Positions 32,145-41,046 of a stretch of DNA of 64,000 nucleotides are shown in pieces; position 1 is the first letter of the stretch, and each line of letters starts with the position of its first letter. The position numbers and the translations under genes are program-made. This DNA comes from Natrinema mahii. GTDB lineage: Archaea > Halobacteriota > Halobacteria > Halobacteriales > Natrialbaceae. The stretch spans positions 1-64,000 of the forward strand of contig JHUT02000006.1 of assembly GCA_000690595.2 (NCBI GenBank). The letters are read 5' to 3'. The notes under the pieces were generated by a model that saw only the letters and a list, made by a program, of their open reading frames with translations, did no database searches and was not told the DNA's origin.

Positions 32145-33740
32145 ATGGATACCACCCCCCAGTCGAACGTCCTCTTCGTCGTGCTTGATACGGTTCGGAA
32201 GGACCACCTCGAGCCCTACGGCTACGAGCGGCCGACGACGCCGGAACTTTCCCGGTTCGCCGAGGAGGCCACCGTCTTCGAGTCGGCGGTCGCCCCCGCG
32301 CCGTGGACGCTGCCGGTACACGCCTCGCTATTTACCGGGCTCTACCCGAGCGAACACGGGGCCGATCAGGGAAGTCCGTACCTCGACGACGCCACGACGC
32401 TGGCGTCGTCGCTGTCGGCGGCCGGCTACGATACGGCCTGTTACTCCTCGAACGCCTGGATCACGCCCTACACGAGCCTGACCGACGGCTTCGACCGGCA
32501 GGATTCGTTCTTCGAGGTCCTGCCCGGCGACGTCCTCTCGGGGCCGCTGGCCAGCGCGTGGCAGGCGGTCAACGACAACGCCTACCTCCGCGAACTGGCG
32601 TCGTCGATCGTCCACATCGGGGCCAAGGCCCACGCCAAACTGGCAAGCGGCGAGGGAGCCGACTCGAAGACGCCGTCGGTCATCGACCGGACGAAGTCCT
32701 TCATCGACGAGAGCGACAGCGACGAGGGGTGGTTCGGCTTCGTCAACCTGATGGACGCCCACCTGCCCTACTACCCGCCTGCGGAGTACCGCGAGGAGTT
32801 CGCGCCGGGGGTCGACCCGAGCGAGGTCTGCCAGAACTCGAAGGAATACAACTCCGGGGCGCGCGACATCGACGACGACGAGTTCTCGGACATCCAGGGG
32901 CTCTACGACGCCGAGATCGCCCACATGGACGCCGAACTCGGCCGACTGTTCGACTGGCTGCGCGAGACCGACCAGTGGGACGACACGACGGTCGTCGTTG
33001 CGGCCGACCACGGCGAACTCCACGGCGAACACGACCTCTACGGCCACGAGTTCGCCCTCTACGACCAGCTGATCAACGTTCCGCTGCTGGTCAAGCACCC
33101 CGACCTCGAGGCCGACCGACGCGACGACCTCGTCGAACTGCTGGATCTCTATCACACGGTCCTCGACGCGGTCGGCGTCGATCCCGCGGACGCAGTCGGA
33201 ACGACCGGCGACGACGCGCCCGTCCCCCGCGACCCGACCCGGTCGCTGCTGTCGGGCGAGTACCGCGCCTTCGAGGGGGCGAGCGAGCCCGACCCCGGCC
33301 AGCGGGCCGTCCTCGAGGGCGACGCGGCGTCGGCGGATGCCTCGAGCGGCGACTACGCGTTCGTCGAGTACGCCCAGCCGGTCATCGAACTCCATCACTT
33401 GGAGGAGAAGGCCAGCGAGGCGGGCATCGAGCTGCCGGACGATCATCGCGCGTACTCGCGCCTGCGCGCGGCCCGCAGCACCGACGCCAAGTACGTCCGC
33501 GCGGACCGGATCCCCGACGAGGGGTACCGACTCGACGAGGACCCGACCGAGGAATCCCCCCTCGAGACGGACGAGGACGAGGTCGTCGCCGCGACCGAGC
33601 GGGCGCTGGCCCGCTTCGAGGAGGCGGTCGGCGGCGCGTGGGACGATCCCAGCGAGGCCGACCCCGACGAGGCCGACGCGCTGGCCGAGGCCGACGAGGA
33701 GACCCAGGAGCGACTGCGCGAACTCGGCTACCTCGAGTGA
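32145..33740 (+). CDS. Sulfatase-fold enzyme with Thr at the nucleophile position
   Basis: 531 residues from ATG 32145, at leaderless distance from cgatttatttggg. The alkaline phosphatase/sulfatase fold is clear: VVLDTVRKDHLEPYG (metal Asp15), PTTPELSRFAEEATVFESA, and the late metal motif VAADHGELHGEHDLYGHEF. The active-site motif reads T55-L-P-V-H instead of C/S-x-P-x-R, so formylglycine cannot form and the usual Arg is His. It is therefore more likely a phosphoester or phosphodiester hydrolase or transferase than a classic sulfatase. It stands first of four rightward genes with two glycosyltransferases. Confidence 0.85.
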   Translation: MDTTPQSNVLFVVLDTVRKDHLEPYGYERPTTPELSRFAEEATVFESAVAPAPWTLPVHASLFTGLYPSEHGADQGSPYLDDATTLASSLSAAGYDTACYSSNAWITPYTSLTDGFDRQDSFFEVLPGDVLSGPLASAWQAVNDNAYLRELASSIVHIGAKAHAKLASGEGADSKTPSVIDRTKSFIDESDSDEGWFGFVNLMDAHLPYYPPAEYREEFAPGVDPSEVCQNSKEYNSGARDIDDDEFSDIQGLYDAEIAHMDAELGRLFDWLRETDQWDDTTVVVAADHGELHGEHDLYGHEFALYDQLINVPLLVKHPDLEADRRDDLVELLDLYHTVLDAVGVDPADAVGTTGDDAPVPRDPTRSLLSGEYRAFEGASEPDPGQRAVLEGDAASADASSGDYAFVEYAQPVIELHHLEEKASEAGIELPDDHRAYSRLRAARSTDAKYVRADRIPDEGYRLDEDPTEESPLETDEDEVVAATERALARFEEAVGGAWDDPSEADPDEADALAEADEETQERLRELGYLE

Positions 33741-33872
33741 GGCCACGGCCGTCCTCGGCGACGGCCGATCGACCGCCGGTACAGGGACTGTGCGTCCGCA
33801 ACGGGCGGGTCGCGGTGACTTTCCGGGAACCAATAAGAATACGTAGGTCGACTCGAAAGGTTGCCGCAACTA

Positions 33873-34736
33873 ATGGACGACCAGCACTTCCTCGAGTCGG
33901 ACTGGGACTACTGTCTCGTGCTGGATGCGTGTCGGTACGACGTATTCAGCGAGGTATACGACGACTACCTCGACGGAACGCTGGAGAAGCGATGGAGCGT
34001 CGGCTCGTCGACGCCGGAGTGGGCCTATCGGACCTTTACCGAGGACCACGACATCGCCTACTTCTCGGGGAACCCCTTCATCAACGATCTGGGGATCCCG
34101 CTGAACGAACTCAAGTGGGGGGCCAGTTGCGACTACGAGTGGACCGCCTCCGACCACATCAGCGATATCCACGACGTCTGGAAGTCCGGCTGGGACGACG
34201 ATCTCGGAACGGTGCCGCCGGACAGCCTCGCCGAGGCCTACTACGACAATCAGGACGCCGTCGAGCGGGCCGATCGGACGGTGCTGCACTACATGCAGCC
34301 CCACGCGCCGTACCTCTCGCGCGGGAAGGGCCAAAAGCTCAAACAGATCCAGAAGGGGATTCGGAAACAGGAGGAAGCCGAGAAGAGCGACGGCGACGCC
34401 GGCGGCGGCGCGCTCTCGTCGCTCAGCGACACGATCCGGCCGAAAGTCGAGGAGAAACTCGACGGCAGCGAACTCGCCCAGAAGGCAGGGCTCTGGCTCG
34501 AACTCGATCCGGCCGACCTGGTCAAGAACGGCACCCGGGAGGCGGCGCTGGCGCTATACGAGGAGAACCTGCGGATCGCCTTGGAGTCGGTCGCCGAACT
34601 GATCCCGGAACTGGACGGCAAAGTCATCGTGACCGCCGACCACGGCGAAGCGTTCGGCGAGGAAGGCGTCTGGGAACACCACATCGAGACGCACATCCCG
34701 CCGCTGATGGAGGTGCCCTGGCTCGAGGTCGAGTGA
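33873..34736 (+). CDS. Alkaline-phosphatase-superfamily protein (sulfatase-like)
   Basis: 287 residues from ATG 33873. YCLVLDACRYDVFSEVY near the N-terminus and VTADHGEAFGEEGVWEHHIETH near the C-terminus are the metal-binding motifs of the superfamily, here with VLDACRYD in place of the usual D-x-x-R-x-D order. HYMQPHAPYLSR lies between. Shorter than typical sulfatases (about 450-550), so some cap regions are missing. Context (sulfatase-like gene before, two GT4 genes after, flippase opposite) suggests surface glycan or glycolipid modification. The reaction is not determined. Confidence 0.75.
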   Translation: MDDQHFLESDWDYCLVLDACRYDVFSEVYDDYLDGTLEKRWSVGSSTPEWAYRTFTEDHDIAYFSGNPFINDLGIPLNELKWGASCDYEWTASDHISDIHDVWKSGWDDDLGTVPPDSLAEAYYDNQDAVERADRTVLHYMQPHAPYLSRGKGQKLKQIQKGIRKQEEAEKSDGDAGGGALSSLSDTIRPKVEEKLDGSELAQKAGLWLELDPADLVKNGTREAALALYEENLRIALESVAELIPELDGKVIVTADHGEAFGEEGVWEHHIETHIPPLMEVPWLEVE

Positions 34737-34804
34737 TCGGCGGGGGGCGATCGGCGAATCGGGTGGGAGACGAACGCGGGGACGACAGCCACAGGGAGTC
34801 GGGC

Positions 34805-35791
34805 ATGAAGATCAGCCACTACTTCGAACTCGAGGATCACGTCACCGGCGGCATCAGCGAGTCCGTCGCCCACCAGCGGGCGATGCTGGATCGGCTGGGA
34901 CTGCAGTACACGACCGAACCGACCCTCGAGGCCGACGTGTTCCACTGTAATCTGATGGGGCCACGGTCGGTCTGGTACGCGCGACGGGCCCGCTCGCAGG
35001 GGATTCCGGTCGTCGCGAACACCCACGTCACCGCCGAGGACTTCGGCGACAGCTTTCGCTTTACGAACGCGCTCGCCAAACCGCTGAAACCGTATCTGCG
35101 GTGGGCCTACGGGCTGGCCGACGCTCTGGTCTGTCCGTCCGAGTACAACCAGGAACTGATCGAGGGCTACACCGATACCCCGACGACCGTCATCTCGAAC
35201 GGCGTCGACCGCGGGAAACTCGAGGGGTTCGAGTCCCTCGAGGCCGAGTACCGCGACCGGTACGACCTCGCGTCGCCGACGGTCTTTCTCGTCGGCCACG
35301 TCATCAAGCGCAAGGGTCTCGAGACGTTCGTCGAACTGGCGCGGCGGCTGCCCGACATGGACTTCGCGTGGTTCGGGCCGCTCGATCTCTCCCTGAAGGG
35401 CCGGGAGACGACGCAACTGATCGAGAACGCACCGGACAACTGCACGTTCACCGGGTTCATCGACGACATCCGGGGGGCCTACGCGGCGGGCGATATCTTC
35501 TGTTTCCCGACCCACGAGGAAAACGAGGGGATCGCGCTGCTCGAGGCGATGGCTACCGGCAAACCGGTGCTGGTCCGGGACATCGAGACGTTCTCGTGGC
35601 TCGAGGATGGCGCGGACTGTCTCAAGGCGTCGGGCGACGGCGTCGCGCCGTTCGTCGACGCCCTCGAGCGACTCCGGGATCCGGACCTCCGGGACCGACT
35701 CGGATCGAACGCGGCCGACCGCAGCGAGGCGTTCTCCCTCGAGTCGGTCGCGAACCAGTATCAGTCGCTGTACGCGGCGGTGACACCATGA
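34805..35791 (+). CDS. GT4 family glycosyltransferase
   Basis: 328 residues (MKISHYFELEDHVTGGISES). GT-B fold features: HVTGGISESVAHQRAML, DVFHCNLMG, ADALVCPSEYNQELIEGY, the linker TVFLVGHVIKRKGLETFVELARRL, and the donor-binding ENEGIALLEAMATGKPVLV, an E-x7-E-type motif near residue 240. It transfers a sugar from a nucleotide donor; neither donor nor acceptor can be named. Its stop overlaps the next gene's start (ATGA), so the pair is a translational unit. Confidence 0.88.
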   Translation: MKISHYFELEDHVTGGISESVAHQRAMLDRLGLQYTTEPTLEADVFHCNLMGPRSVWYARRARSQGIPVVANTHVTAEDFGDSFRFTNALAKPLKPYLRWAYGLADALVCPSEYNQELIEGYTDTPTTVISNGVDRGKLEGFESLEAEYRDRYDLASPTVFLVGHVIKRKGLETFVELARRLPDMDFAWFGPLDLSLKGRETTQLIENAPDNCTFTGFIDDIRGAYAAGDIFCFPTHEENEGIALLEAMATGKPVLVRDIETFSWLEDGADCLKASGDGVAPFVDALERLRDPDLRDRLGSNAADRSEAFSLESVANQYQSLYAAVTP

Positions 35792-36885
35792 AGATCGGAT
35801 TTTTCACGGATAGTTACTTCCCCGAGATCGACGGCGTAACGTATACGATCAAACTGTGGCGCGAGGAGTTAGAGCGGAAGGGACACGAGGTCTACGTCGT
35901 CTATCCCGACGGCGACTACGACCCCGGCGAGCGCGAGGTTCCGGTCAAATCGGTGTCGAACCCGTTCTACCCCGGCTATCGGATCCCGCTGACTCGCCGC
36001 CCGTCGACGCTGCCCGATCTCGACGTCGTCCACTGTCACGGCCCAGCACCCATCGGCCTGCTGGGTCGGTACTACGCCCGCAAACACGACCTGCCGTCGA
36101 TCTACACGCATCACACCCCCCTCGAGGAGTACTTCCACCAGAACGTCAAGTTCGAGTCGGTCGCCGACGCTCTCTCGAAACTGTACGTCCCATTCGAGGA
36201 CGCTTTCCTCGAGGGGTTCGACATTGTCACCGCCTCGACCGAGCGGATCGAGCGGAACGTCGAACACGTTCAGCTCCCGGTCGGCATCGACATGGATTTC
36301 TTCCAGCGGACCGACGAGGACTGGTACCCCGACCGGACGGTGATCGGCTACAGCGGCCGGCTCAGCATGGAGAAAAACGTCAGCGAGATCCTCCGAGTCG
36401 CCGAGGCGCTCCCCGAGTACGACTTCGTGATCGTCGGTGACGGCCCCTACCGGGACCCCCTCGAGCGGGACGCTCCCGACAACGTCGAGGTCCGCGGGTT
36501 CCTCCCGCGCGAGGAACTGCCGACCTTCTACTCCTCGATCGACGTCTTCCTGACCGCCTCGACCGCCGACACCCTCGGACTCTCGACGCTCGAGGCAAAC
36601 GCCTGTGGTACCCCCGTCGCGGCCACCGACGTGTTGCCCTTCGCGCAGACCATCGGCGCTGACAACGGCGAGCGGTTCGCGTACGGCGACCTCGAGTCGA
36701 TGGTCGACGCGATCGAGGCCTGTCTGGAGACCGACCGCGACACCCGGGCGGCGGTCGAACGCTACTCCGTCGAGTACACGATGGAACACTTAGAGCAGCT
36801 GTATCACAACGTGCCGCTGGCGAAAGACGAGTCGCCGGTCGACGCCGACGCGCCGTGGCACTTCTCCGACGAGGAACGGAGCTAA
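35788..36885 (+). CDS. GT4 family glycosyltransferase
   Basis: 365 residues, beginning MKIGFFTDSYFPEIDGVTYTI, typical of GT4 enzymes such as mannosyl- or glucosyl-diacylglycerol-type transferases. Motifs: LPDLDVVHCHGPAPIGLLG, YTHHTPLEEYF, the GT-B linker VIGYSGRLSMEKNVSEIL, and TLGLSTLEANACGTPVAATD, a variant of the E-x7-E donor site. Coupled by a 4-base overlap to the GT4 gene upstream; the two might act in sequence. A glycolipid product is plausible given the haloarchaeal diether glycolipids and the neighbouring flippase, but this is inference. Confidence 0.88.
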   Translation: MKIGFFTDSYFPEIDGVTYTIKLWREELERKGHEVYVVYPDGDYDPGEREVPVKSVSNPFYPGYRIPLTRRPSTLPDLDVVHCHGPAPIGLLGRYYARKHDLPSIYTHHTPLEEYFHQNVKFESVADALSKLYVPFEDAFLEGFDIVTASTERIERNVEHVQLPVGIDMDFFQRTDEDWYPDRTVIGYSGRLSMEKNVSEILRVAEALPEYDFVIVGDGPYRDPLERDAPDNVEVRGFLPREELPTFYSSIDVFLTASTADTLGLSTLEANACGTPVAATDVLPFAQTIGADNGERFAYGDLESMVDAIEACLETDRDTRAAVERYSVEYTMEHLEQLYHNVPLAKDESPVDADAPWHFSDEERS

Positions 36886-37140
36886 CCACACACTCCTTGA
36901 TTCGACTCGCCGCTCCGTCGAGCCCGGCCGAAACCGATTCCCCGACGGTCGGCGACGGTCGGCCGAGTCCAGACGGCGCGTTCGAGACGACCCGGTCGCG
37001 ACCGGCGACGAAACGGCCGCATCGGCGCGGTACGCGATCGGGTTCTCGCGGACCCGATCGGGAAGGCCGAAGTGGCTGCCCCCGGTAGTGTCGTCTATGT
37101 CTACCGACGACCGGGACCGGCTCGAGACGGGTGTTCGACT

Positions 37141-37407
37141 GTGACCGACGGCCGACTCTCCCGGCTCCGACGCCGCCTCGAGGCGGCCGTCCGGGAGCGA
37201 CTCGAGAACCTGCGGTGGTGGTACGCGCTGCGGTTCGGCGGTGCCCCACGGTGTGCGGAGTGTGGCGGCGAGGCGGCCTGGATCGCCGAAACGGAGGGCG
37301 AACCGCGCTGTTTCAAACACATCCCGAGCGAGGGGGAGGAGGCAATCCGCGATGTCCGGCCGGCGGACTGTTTCACCGACTGGGGCGAGGACCACGACGA
37401 CGCCTGA
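37141..37407 (+). CDS. Small haloarchaeal protein with a possible zinc site
   Basis: 88 residues from a GTG at 37141 (MTDGRLSRLRRRLEAAVRERL). An N-terminal basic amphipathic helix is followed by PRCAECGGEAAWIAETEGEPRCFKHI, a CxxC...CxxH pattern suited to one zinc, then an acidic end containing PADCFTDWGED. The upstream codons in frame look non-coding. No family recognised. The 36886-37140 interval before it is GC-rich and shows no gene. Confidence 0.65.
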   Translation: MTDGRLSRLRRRLEAAVRERLENLRWWYALRFGGAPRCAECGGEAAWIAETEGEPRCFKHIPSEGEEAIRDVRPADCFTDWGEDHDDA

Positions 37408-37587
37408 TCGCTGGCGTCCCGGTTGTCGTGACGCTCGCGGGCAACAGCGCTCGCTCGGCGATCGGATCGCGTCGAAAAGACCGCAGAACCCGCCCGGATG
37501 GGCACAGGGGGACGGCCGCCGGGCGGAAACGGGACGAATCGGGGTGGATGCTGATTGGATCGTCACTGTCGCGCGGGGAACGCGACG

Positions 37588-37803
37588 ATGAAGCTATTCG
37601 TCGAACTGGTTATCAATTTCGTTCCGATTCCAAGGGACTCGGAATCGTCCCGGTGGACGCTGTAACTATCGGCCAACTCCTGGATACCGAGGCCGTCCGT
37701 AACCGAACTCTCGAGAGAAGCGTGGCAGTTGGCCGCCAATCGGCTCGTCAATCACGACGTCGGGGTCGCCGAGGCTGTCTACGTACTCGAGATCGGCGAA
37801 TAA
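37588..37803 (+). pseudogene. Possible decayed small gene with an in-frame stop
   Basis: From ATG 37588 the frame reads MKLFVELVINFVPIPRDSE...TL, meets a TAA at 37663-37665, and then continues in the same frame with natural-looking sequence (SVTELSREAWQLAANRLVNH...) to a TAA at 37801-37803. Both halves lack the Arg/Gly bias of shadow frames. It could be a 71-codon gene inactivated by one nonsense change, or two chance frames. It lies at the edge of the AT-rich patch before tRNA-Met. No family recognised. Confidence 0.35.
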
Positions 37804-37837
37804 TCACTTCGCGAAAAATAGCAATCGTCGAAATTAG

Positions 37838-38422
37838 TCAGAGGTTGTGTTCGAAGATCACGTTCGAGGATGAATCATTGGGGACCGAATGGAGGGCATT
37901 GATCGTCCCCGAGGCAGCATAGTCGTGTTCGTAATCGTCACCGCCACCCGTTGCCTGTTCATCATCTATCTCACCGGTATTGTCACCAGCATAGATTTTG
38001 CCAGTGACATTGACGAGATAGTCCGTGTCGTTCCCTTGGACGGTGAGTTCCCCTGCGGAGTCTACGTCATTGGGATCCCACACGTCAACTAGGACAGAAC
38101 CTCGGAGACTAGCGTACGTGATGTTCGCAGATTCAGTGTGGAATACATGAGTTTCACCCTCCTCAATCTCCCCTTGCAGGGCCGTGCTTCCACTGGTATT
38201 ATTCACATTGTCGTCAGGCGTACCACTCCCTGCCTCAGCGTTATCGTCAATTAGAATGGCATATTTGCCCGACCCGCTGCTCTCAATCTCGATCCGGGGA
38301 CCATCAGGTGTCGCGGTCACGCTACCTGCACCAAGAGCGACACCAAGACTAGCAACACCGGCAGCACTGAATGATTTTAGCGCAGTACGTCGAGTCAAGT
38401 CTGAGTCGCTTTGGTCAGCCAT
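37838..38422 (-). CDS. Tat-exported protein, AT-rich gene, unknown function
   Basis: 194 residues. The signal DLTRRTALKSFSAAGVASLGVALGAGSVTATPDGP has twin arginines and an AxA-type cleavage region but no lipobox Cys, so it is likely released or anchored otherwise. The mature domain is Ser/Thr/Gly/Asp-rich and beta-stranded (KYAILIDDNAEAGSGTP, VLVDVWDPNDVDSAGELTVQG). Base composition is clearly lower in GC than the flanking core genes, as for acquired DNA. Its promoter is in the very AT-rich stretch 38425-38480. Confidence 0.7.
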   Translation of the reverse strand: MADQSDSDLTRRTALKSFSAAGVASLGVALGAGSVTATPDGPRIEIESSGSGKYAILIDDNAEAGSGTPDDNVNNTSGSTALQGEIEEGETHVFHTESANITYASLRGSVLVDVWDPNDVDSAGELTVQGNDTDYLVNVTGKIYAGDNTGEIDDEQATGGGDDYEHDYAASGTINALHSVPNDSSSNVIFEHNL

Positions 38423-38756
38423 GGTTACAGTATAGTATTCTAACTATTGTGTATTAATTCTTTCTTCTAGAAATAGAGATTATGTATTTAGATCGGTTAT
38501 GGTCTGGGCGATCATCCCGAAAGCCTATGCTTATTGATCAAGAAGAGGACCGCCTGATCGCAGTCGCACTGGCTGAACGCTCATTCCACTACGAACGGGC
38601 CGGGTCCGTCGGTCGCGGAGTTCGCGCCGCGAGACTCCTTATTGGATTTTCTATCGCATGCGATAGTTCATCGCTACAGGAACTAATTGAGCAGAATCGG
38701 AGTAACCACGCCCTTGAGAAGGGGTTCTTCCGTGGGCATGTGAATGAATTGGTGAG
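38423..38756. other. AT-rich interval with a doubtful frame, next to tRNA-Met
   Basis: 334 bp. A frame from ATG 38527 (MLIDQEEDRLIAVALAERSFHYE...) stays open through the 3' end of the opposite-strand tRNA to 38922. Its first 60 codons look plausible but it must be truncated or spurious where it crosses the tRNA. A cut-off gene at an integration boundary is one reading. No homologue recognised; no second copy of the tRNA-Met 3' end was seen. Confidence 0.3.
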
Positions 38757-38908
38757 TGCCCGGGGAGGGCTCCGAACCCTCGATCTCCGCATGTCCCAGG
38801 TCCGAGGCTCGGCAGTCCTCTATGGGACACGGAGGCTTCCAAGGCGAAACCGCACCGAATCTCTGAACCCTATGAGTGCGGCGCTATGTCCAGCTAAGCC
38901 ACCCGGGC
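38757..38908 (-). tRNA. trnM: Elongator tRNA-Met (CAT) with a 78-nt intron
   Basis: Read leftwards: the acceptor stem GCCCGGG pairs with CCCGGGC, with discriminator A (38757). Exon 1 is 38908-38871 with anticodon CAT at 38874-38872, exon 2 starts at 38792 (ATGCGG), and the intron is 38870-38793 between positions 37 and 38. The anticodon stem CCGCA/TGCGG is perfect. Haloarchaeal elongator tRNA-Met is known to carry an intron here. CCA is not encoded. Confidence 0.95.
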
Positions 38909-39010
38909 TCAGTTACGGATAGTGCGGTCCGTTTCTTTAACCTTCTCATTCGAATCCGGCGTGCAACGCGGACCCACGGATTTATCACACGGTGTTACGA
39001 AAGGCGCGGC

Positions 39011-40150
39011 ATGAGCGTTCCCGGCATCGTCGACGCTTCTCTCGATGGCGAGGAGATCGCGGCGCGAGTCTCTCTTGGCAGTGACGACGAACTCTTCATC
39101 ACGCCGACGAGGACTATCGTCTACCGTGCCGACGGCCTCCTGAGCGACGAATCGGCCGACGAATACCCCCACGACGCCGACCGGCTGACCATCTCCGAGG
39201 GCCGGCGAAAGACCAAGTTCGCCCTCGAGTACGCCCTCGAGGGCGAACGGGAGTTCGCCGTGCCCGCGAAAAAGACCGACGACGTCCGCCATCCCGTTCT
39301 GGCGGGCGTGTTGAACGGCAACGGGATCACCGACCCCGGCGAGACGGTCGTCAAGACCTACCGGTTCAGCGAACTGACGCTGATCGTCACGAGCGATCGA
39401 CTCGTCAAACACATCGGCGGCGCGGTCTGGGACGGCGACTACGAGGAGTACCGCTTCGAGGACGTGACGAACCTGACCTTCGAGGACGGCAGCGTCGCGA
39501 CCCAGATCGTCCTCACGGTCGACGGCCGCCCACAGCGGATCAAGGCCCCAAACGAGGAGGCAAACGACCTCCGGGAACGGCTGCAGCGGGCGCTGTTTGA
39601 CTACCACGACGTCGAATCGCTCGAGGAGTTCAACCTGACAGTCGGCGATGACGAGGACGAGGCGGCCGCCGACGAGGGATCGATGGACTTCGGCGGCGGC
39701 GTCGATCCGCTGAACGCCGATCCGCCCGAACCGGACGATCACGAGACGGCGGGGACCGGCGACGCCGGCGGGACCGGGTCGGCGGATCCCCTCGCCGACG
39801 GGACGGCGGACGACGCCGCCACGAGCGGATCGGCGTCGACGGGGGCCGCGGCCGGCAGCGGATCGGCGGCCCAGTCGGCGACTCGCGAGGCGACCGGCGA
39901 CGGGCGTGTCGACGCCGGCTCGCCGGAGCAAAGCCGTGCTGAAACCGGGTCGGTCTTGGAGTCGGCAAGCGACGGCGAGTCGGCCGCCGAGGCGACCGGG
40001 CAGACGCAGCGACCGCCGACCGAAACGGATCCCGAACTCTTAGAGCGGATCGAGTCCCTCGAGGCGGCGGTCGAACGGCAAAGCCAGCTCATCGAGCGAC
40101 AGGAGGAGACGATCGAGCAGTTGATCGCGGAACTCCGGCAGGGTCGTTAG
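39011..40150 (+). CDS. Haloarchaeal protein with PH-like domain and C-terminal coiled coil (DUF7115-like)
   Basis: 379 residues from ATG 39011 (MSVPGIVDASLDGEEIAARVSLG); upstream in-frame codons run through the opposite-strand tRNA and are rejected. About 200 N-terminal residues hold two beta-rich repeats (DDELFITPTRTIVYRADG and LTLIVTSDRLVKHIGGAVWDG), like bacterial PH-type domains. Then comes a 130-residue Asp/Ala/Gly/Ser-rich disordered linker and a C-terminal coiled coil (ELLERIESLEAAVERQSQLI...). I associate it with DUF7115 from memory. Its stop overlaps that of the opposite gene by three bases. Confidence 0.75.
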   Translation: MSVPGIVDASLDGEEIAARVSLGSDDELFITPTRTIVYRADGLLSDESADEYPHDADRLTISEGRRKTKFALEYALEGEREFAVPAKKTDDVRHPVLAGVLNGNGITDPGETVVKTYRFSELTLIVTSDRLVKHIGGAVWDGDYEEYRFEDVTNLTFEDGSVATQIVLTVDGRPQRIKAPNEEANDLRERLQRALFDYHDVESLEEFNLTVGDDEDEAAADEGSMDFGGGVDPLNADPPEPDDHETAGTGDAGGTGSADPLADGTADDAATSGSASTGAAAGSGSAAQSATREATGDGRVDAGSPEQSRAETGSVLESASDGESAAEATGQTQRPPTETDPELLERIESLEAAVERQSQLIERQEETIEQLIAELRQGR

Positions 40151-40542
40151 TCGTCTCGGCCGGTCACTTTTCGGATACACGAGGAGCCGAAGGGGCCGAG
40201 TTCGCCCGCCTCGAGGTCGATGAAATAGCCCGTCTTCAGCCCCGAACCACAGCGCCGACACGAGAAGTCACCGTCTTTCGTGATGACGTCCCGCTCGAAG
40301 CGGACGTACTGGCGGCTCTTGGGTCGGATGACGCCGTCCTCGCGGTCGATGATCCCGTGGAGTTCGGCCCGGTCGAGGATCGTTCTGGTCACCGTCGGAT
40401 CTGACGTGACCGTCTCGATCCGATCGACGGCGTCGGGCAGCGGCAACTGGTCGTGTTCGAGACGGGCCAACAGTGCGAGTCCGCGTTCGACGCGGTCGTC
40501 GTCGATCTCGATGTCCTCGAGCGGGTCCCCCTCGTTCGGCAT
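40147..40542 (-). CDS. Haloarchaeal zinc-ribbon protein (DUF5830-like)
   Basis: 131 residues from ATG 40542 (MPNEGDPLEDIEIDDDRVERGL). A helical, winged-helix-like first part (LPLPDAVDRIETVTSDPTVTRTILDRAELHGIIDRED) is followed by YVRFERDVITKDGDFSCRRCGSGLKTGYFIDLEAGELGPFGSSCIRKV, with CRRC plus a later Cys as a possible zinc site. I recall this as DUF5830; function unknown. It converges with the gene at 39011 with overlapping stop codons (the top-strand TTAG encodes both stops). Confidence 0.75.
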   Translation of the reverse strand: MPNEGDPLEDIEIDDDRVERGLALLARLEHDQLPLPDAVDRIETVTSDPTVTRTILDRAELHGIIDREDGVIRPKSRQYVRFERDVITKDGDFSCRRCGSGLKTGYFIDLEAGELGPFGSSCIRKVTGRDD

Positions 40543-40731
40543 TCGTCCGTGGTGACGGCTCGCAGCGAATAAACGTTGTTCCTCTCGGTCCCACGGCTCT
40601 GTGCCTCCCGCGGGGGCAGTCGGTCCCGTTCTCAGACCGTGGGAATCCGCCGGTCGTTGATACCGTCCGTTCCCTCCGTTCCAAGGGAAGACGGCACACG
40701 GACCGGGGGCGACTCCGGGAGTGACAGACAC

Positions 40732-41046
40732 ATGATTGGAACGAGCGTTGACGCGATCGACCAGCGGACGACTCGGAACGGTAAGCGCAACGCCGCTTCC
40801 GAGCGGGAGCGATCGGAGTGTTCGAAATGTCCCGGCCGGATCGCCGACGACGAGGAACGCGGCGAGCGGGCCTGTGTCGACTGCGGGCTCGTTTTCGATG
40901 CCGACGGGATCGATTACGGACCGGAGTGGCGATGCTTCGACGACGGCGACTCACACAGATCGAATCGGCGCGGAAACCGGCGGCAGCGACATCACGGTCC
41001 GGAACCGCTATCGGGAACTACTGGACGCCGACGGGGCCACCCGTGA
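40732..41046 (+). CDS. TFIIB-type zinc-ribbon protein, short, probably frameshifted near 40950
   Basis: 104 residues. CSKCPGRIADDEERGERACVDCGLVFDADGIDYGPEWRCFDDG matches the N-terminal zinc ribbon of archaeal TFB (CxxC...CxxC, then GPEWRxF), but the cyclin-fold core that binds TBP and DNA is missing. After GPEWRCFDDGDSH the frame becomes Arg-rich, whereas a neighbouring frame reads RIGAETGGSDITVRNRYRELLDADGATRDR and stops at 41053, directly before the next ATG. So a one-base shift around 40948-40956 seems likely. Natural product: a roughly 106-residue ribbon-only protein. Confidence 0.6.
   Translation: MIGTSVDAIDQRTTRNGKRNAASERERSECSKCPGRIADDEERGERACVDCGLVFDADGIDYGPEWRCFDDGDSHRSNRRGNRRQRHHGPEPLSGTTGRRRGHP

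Noticed and set aside
32303..34804. Long rightward frame preceding the first GT4 enzyme
   Set aside because: The part before 34805 is Arg/Gly-rich shadow of the sulfatase-fold genes; only the 328 residues from 34805 are real.
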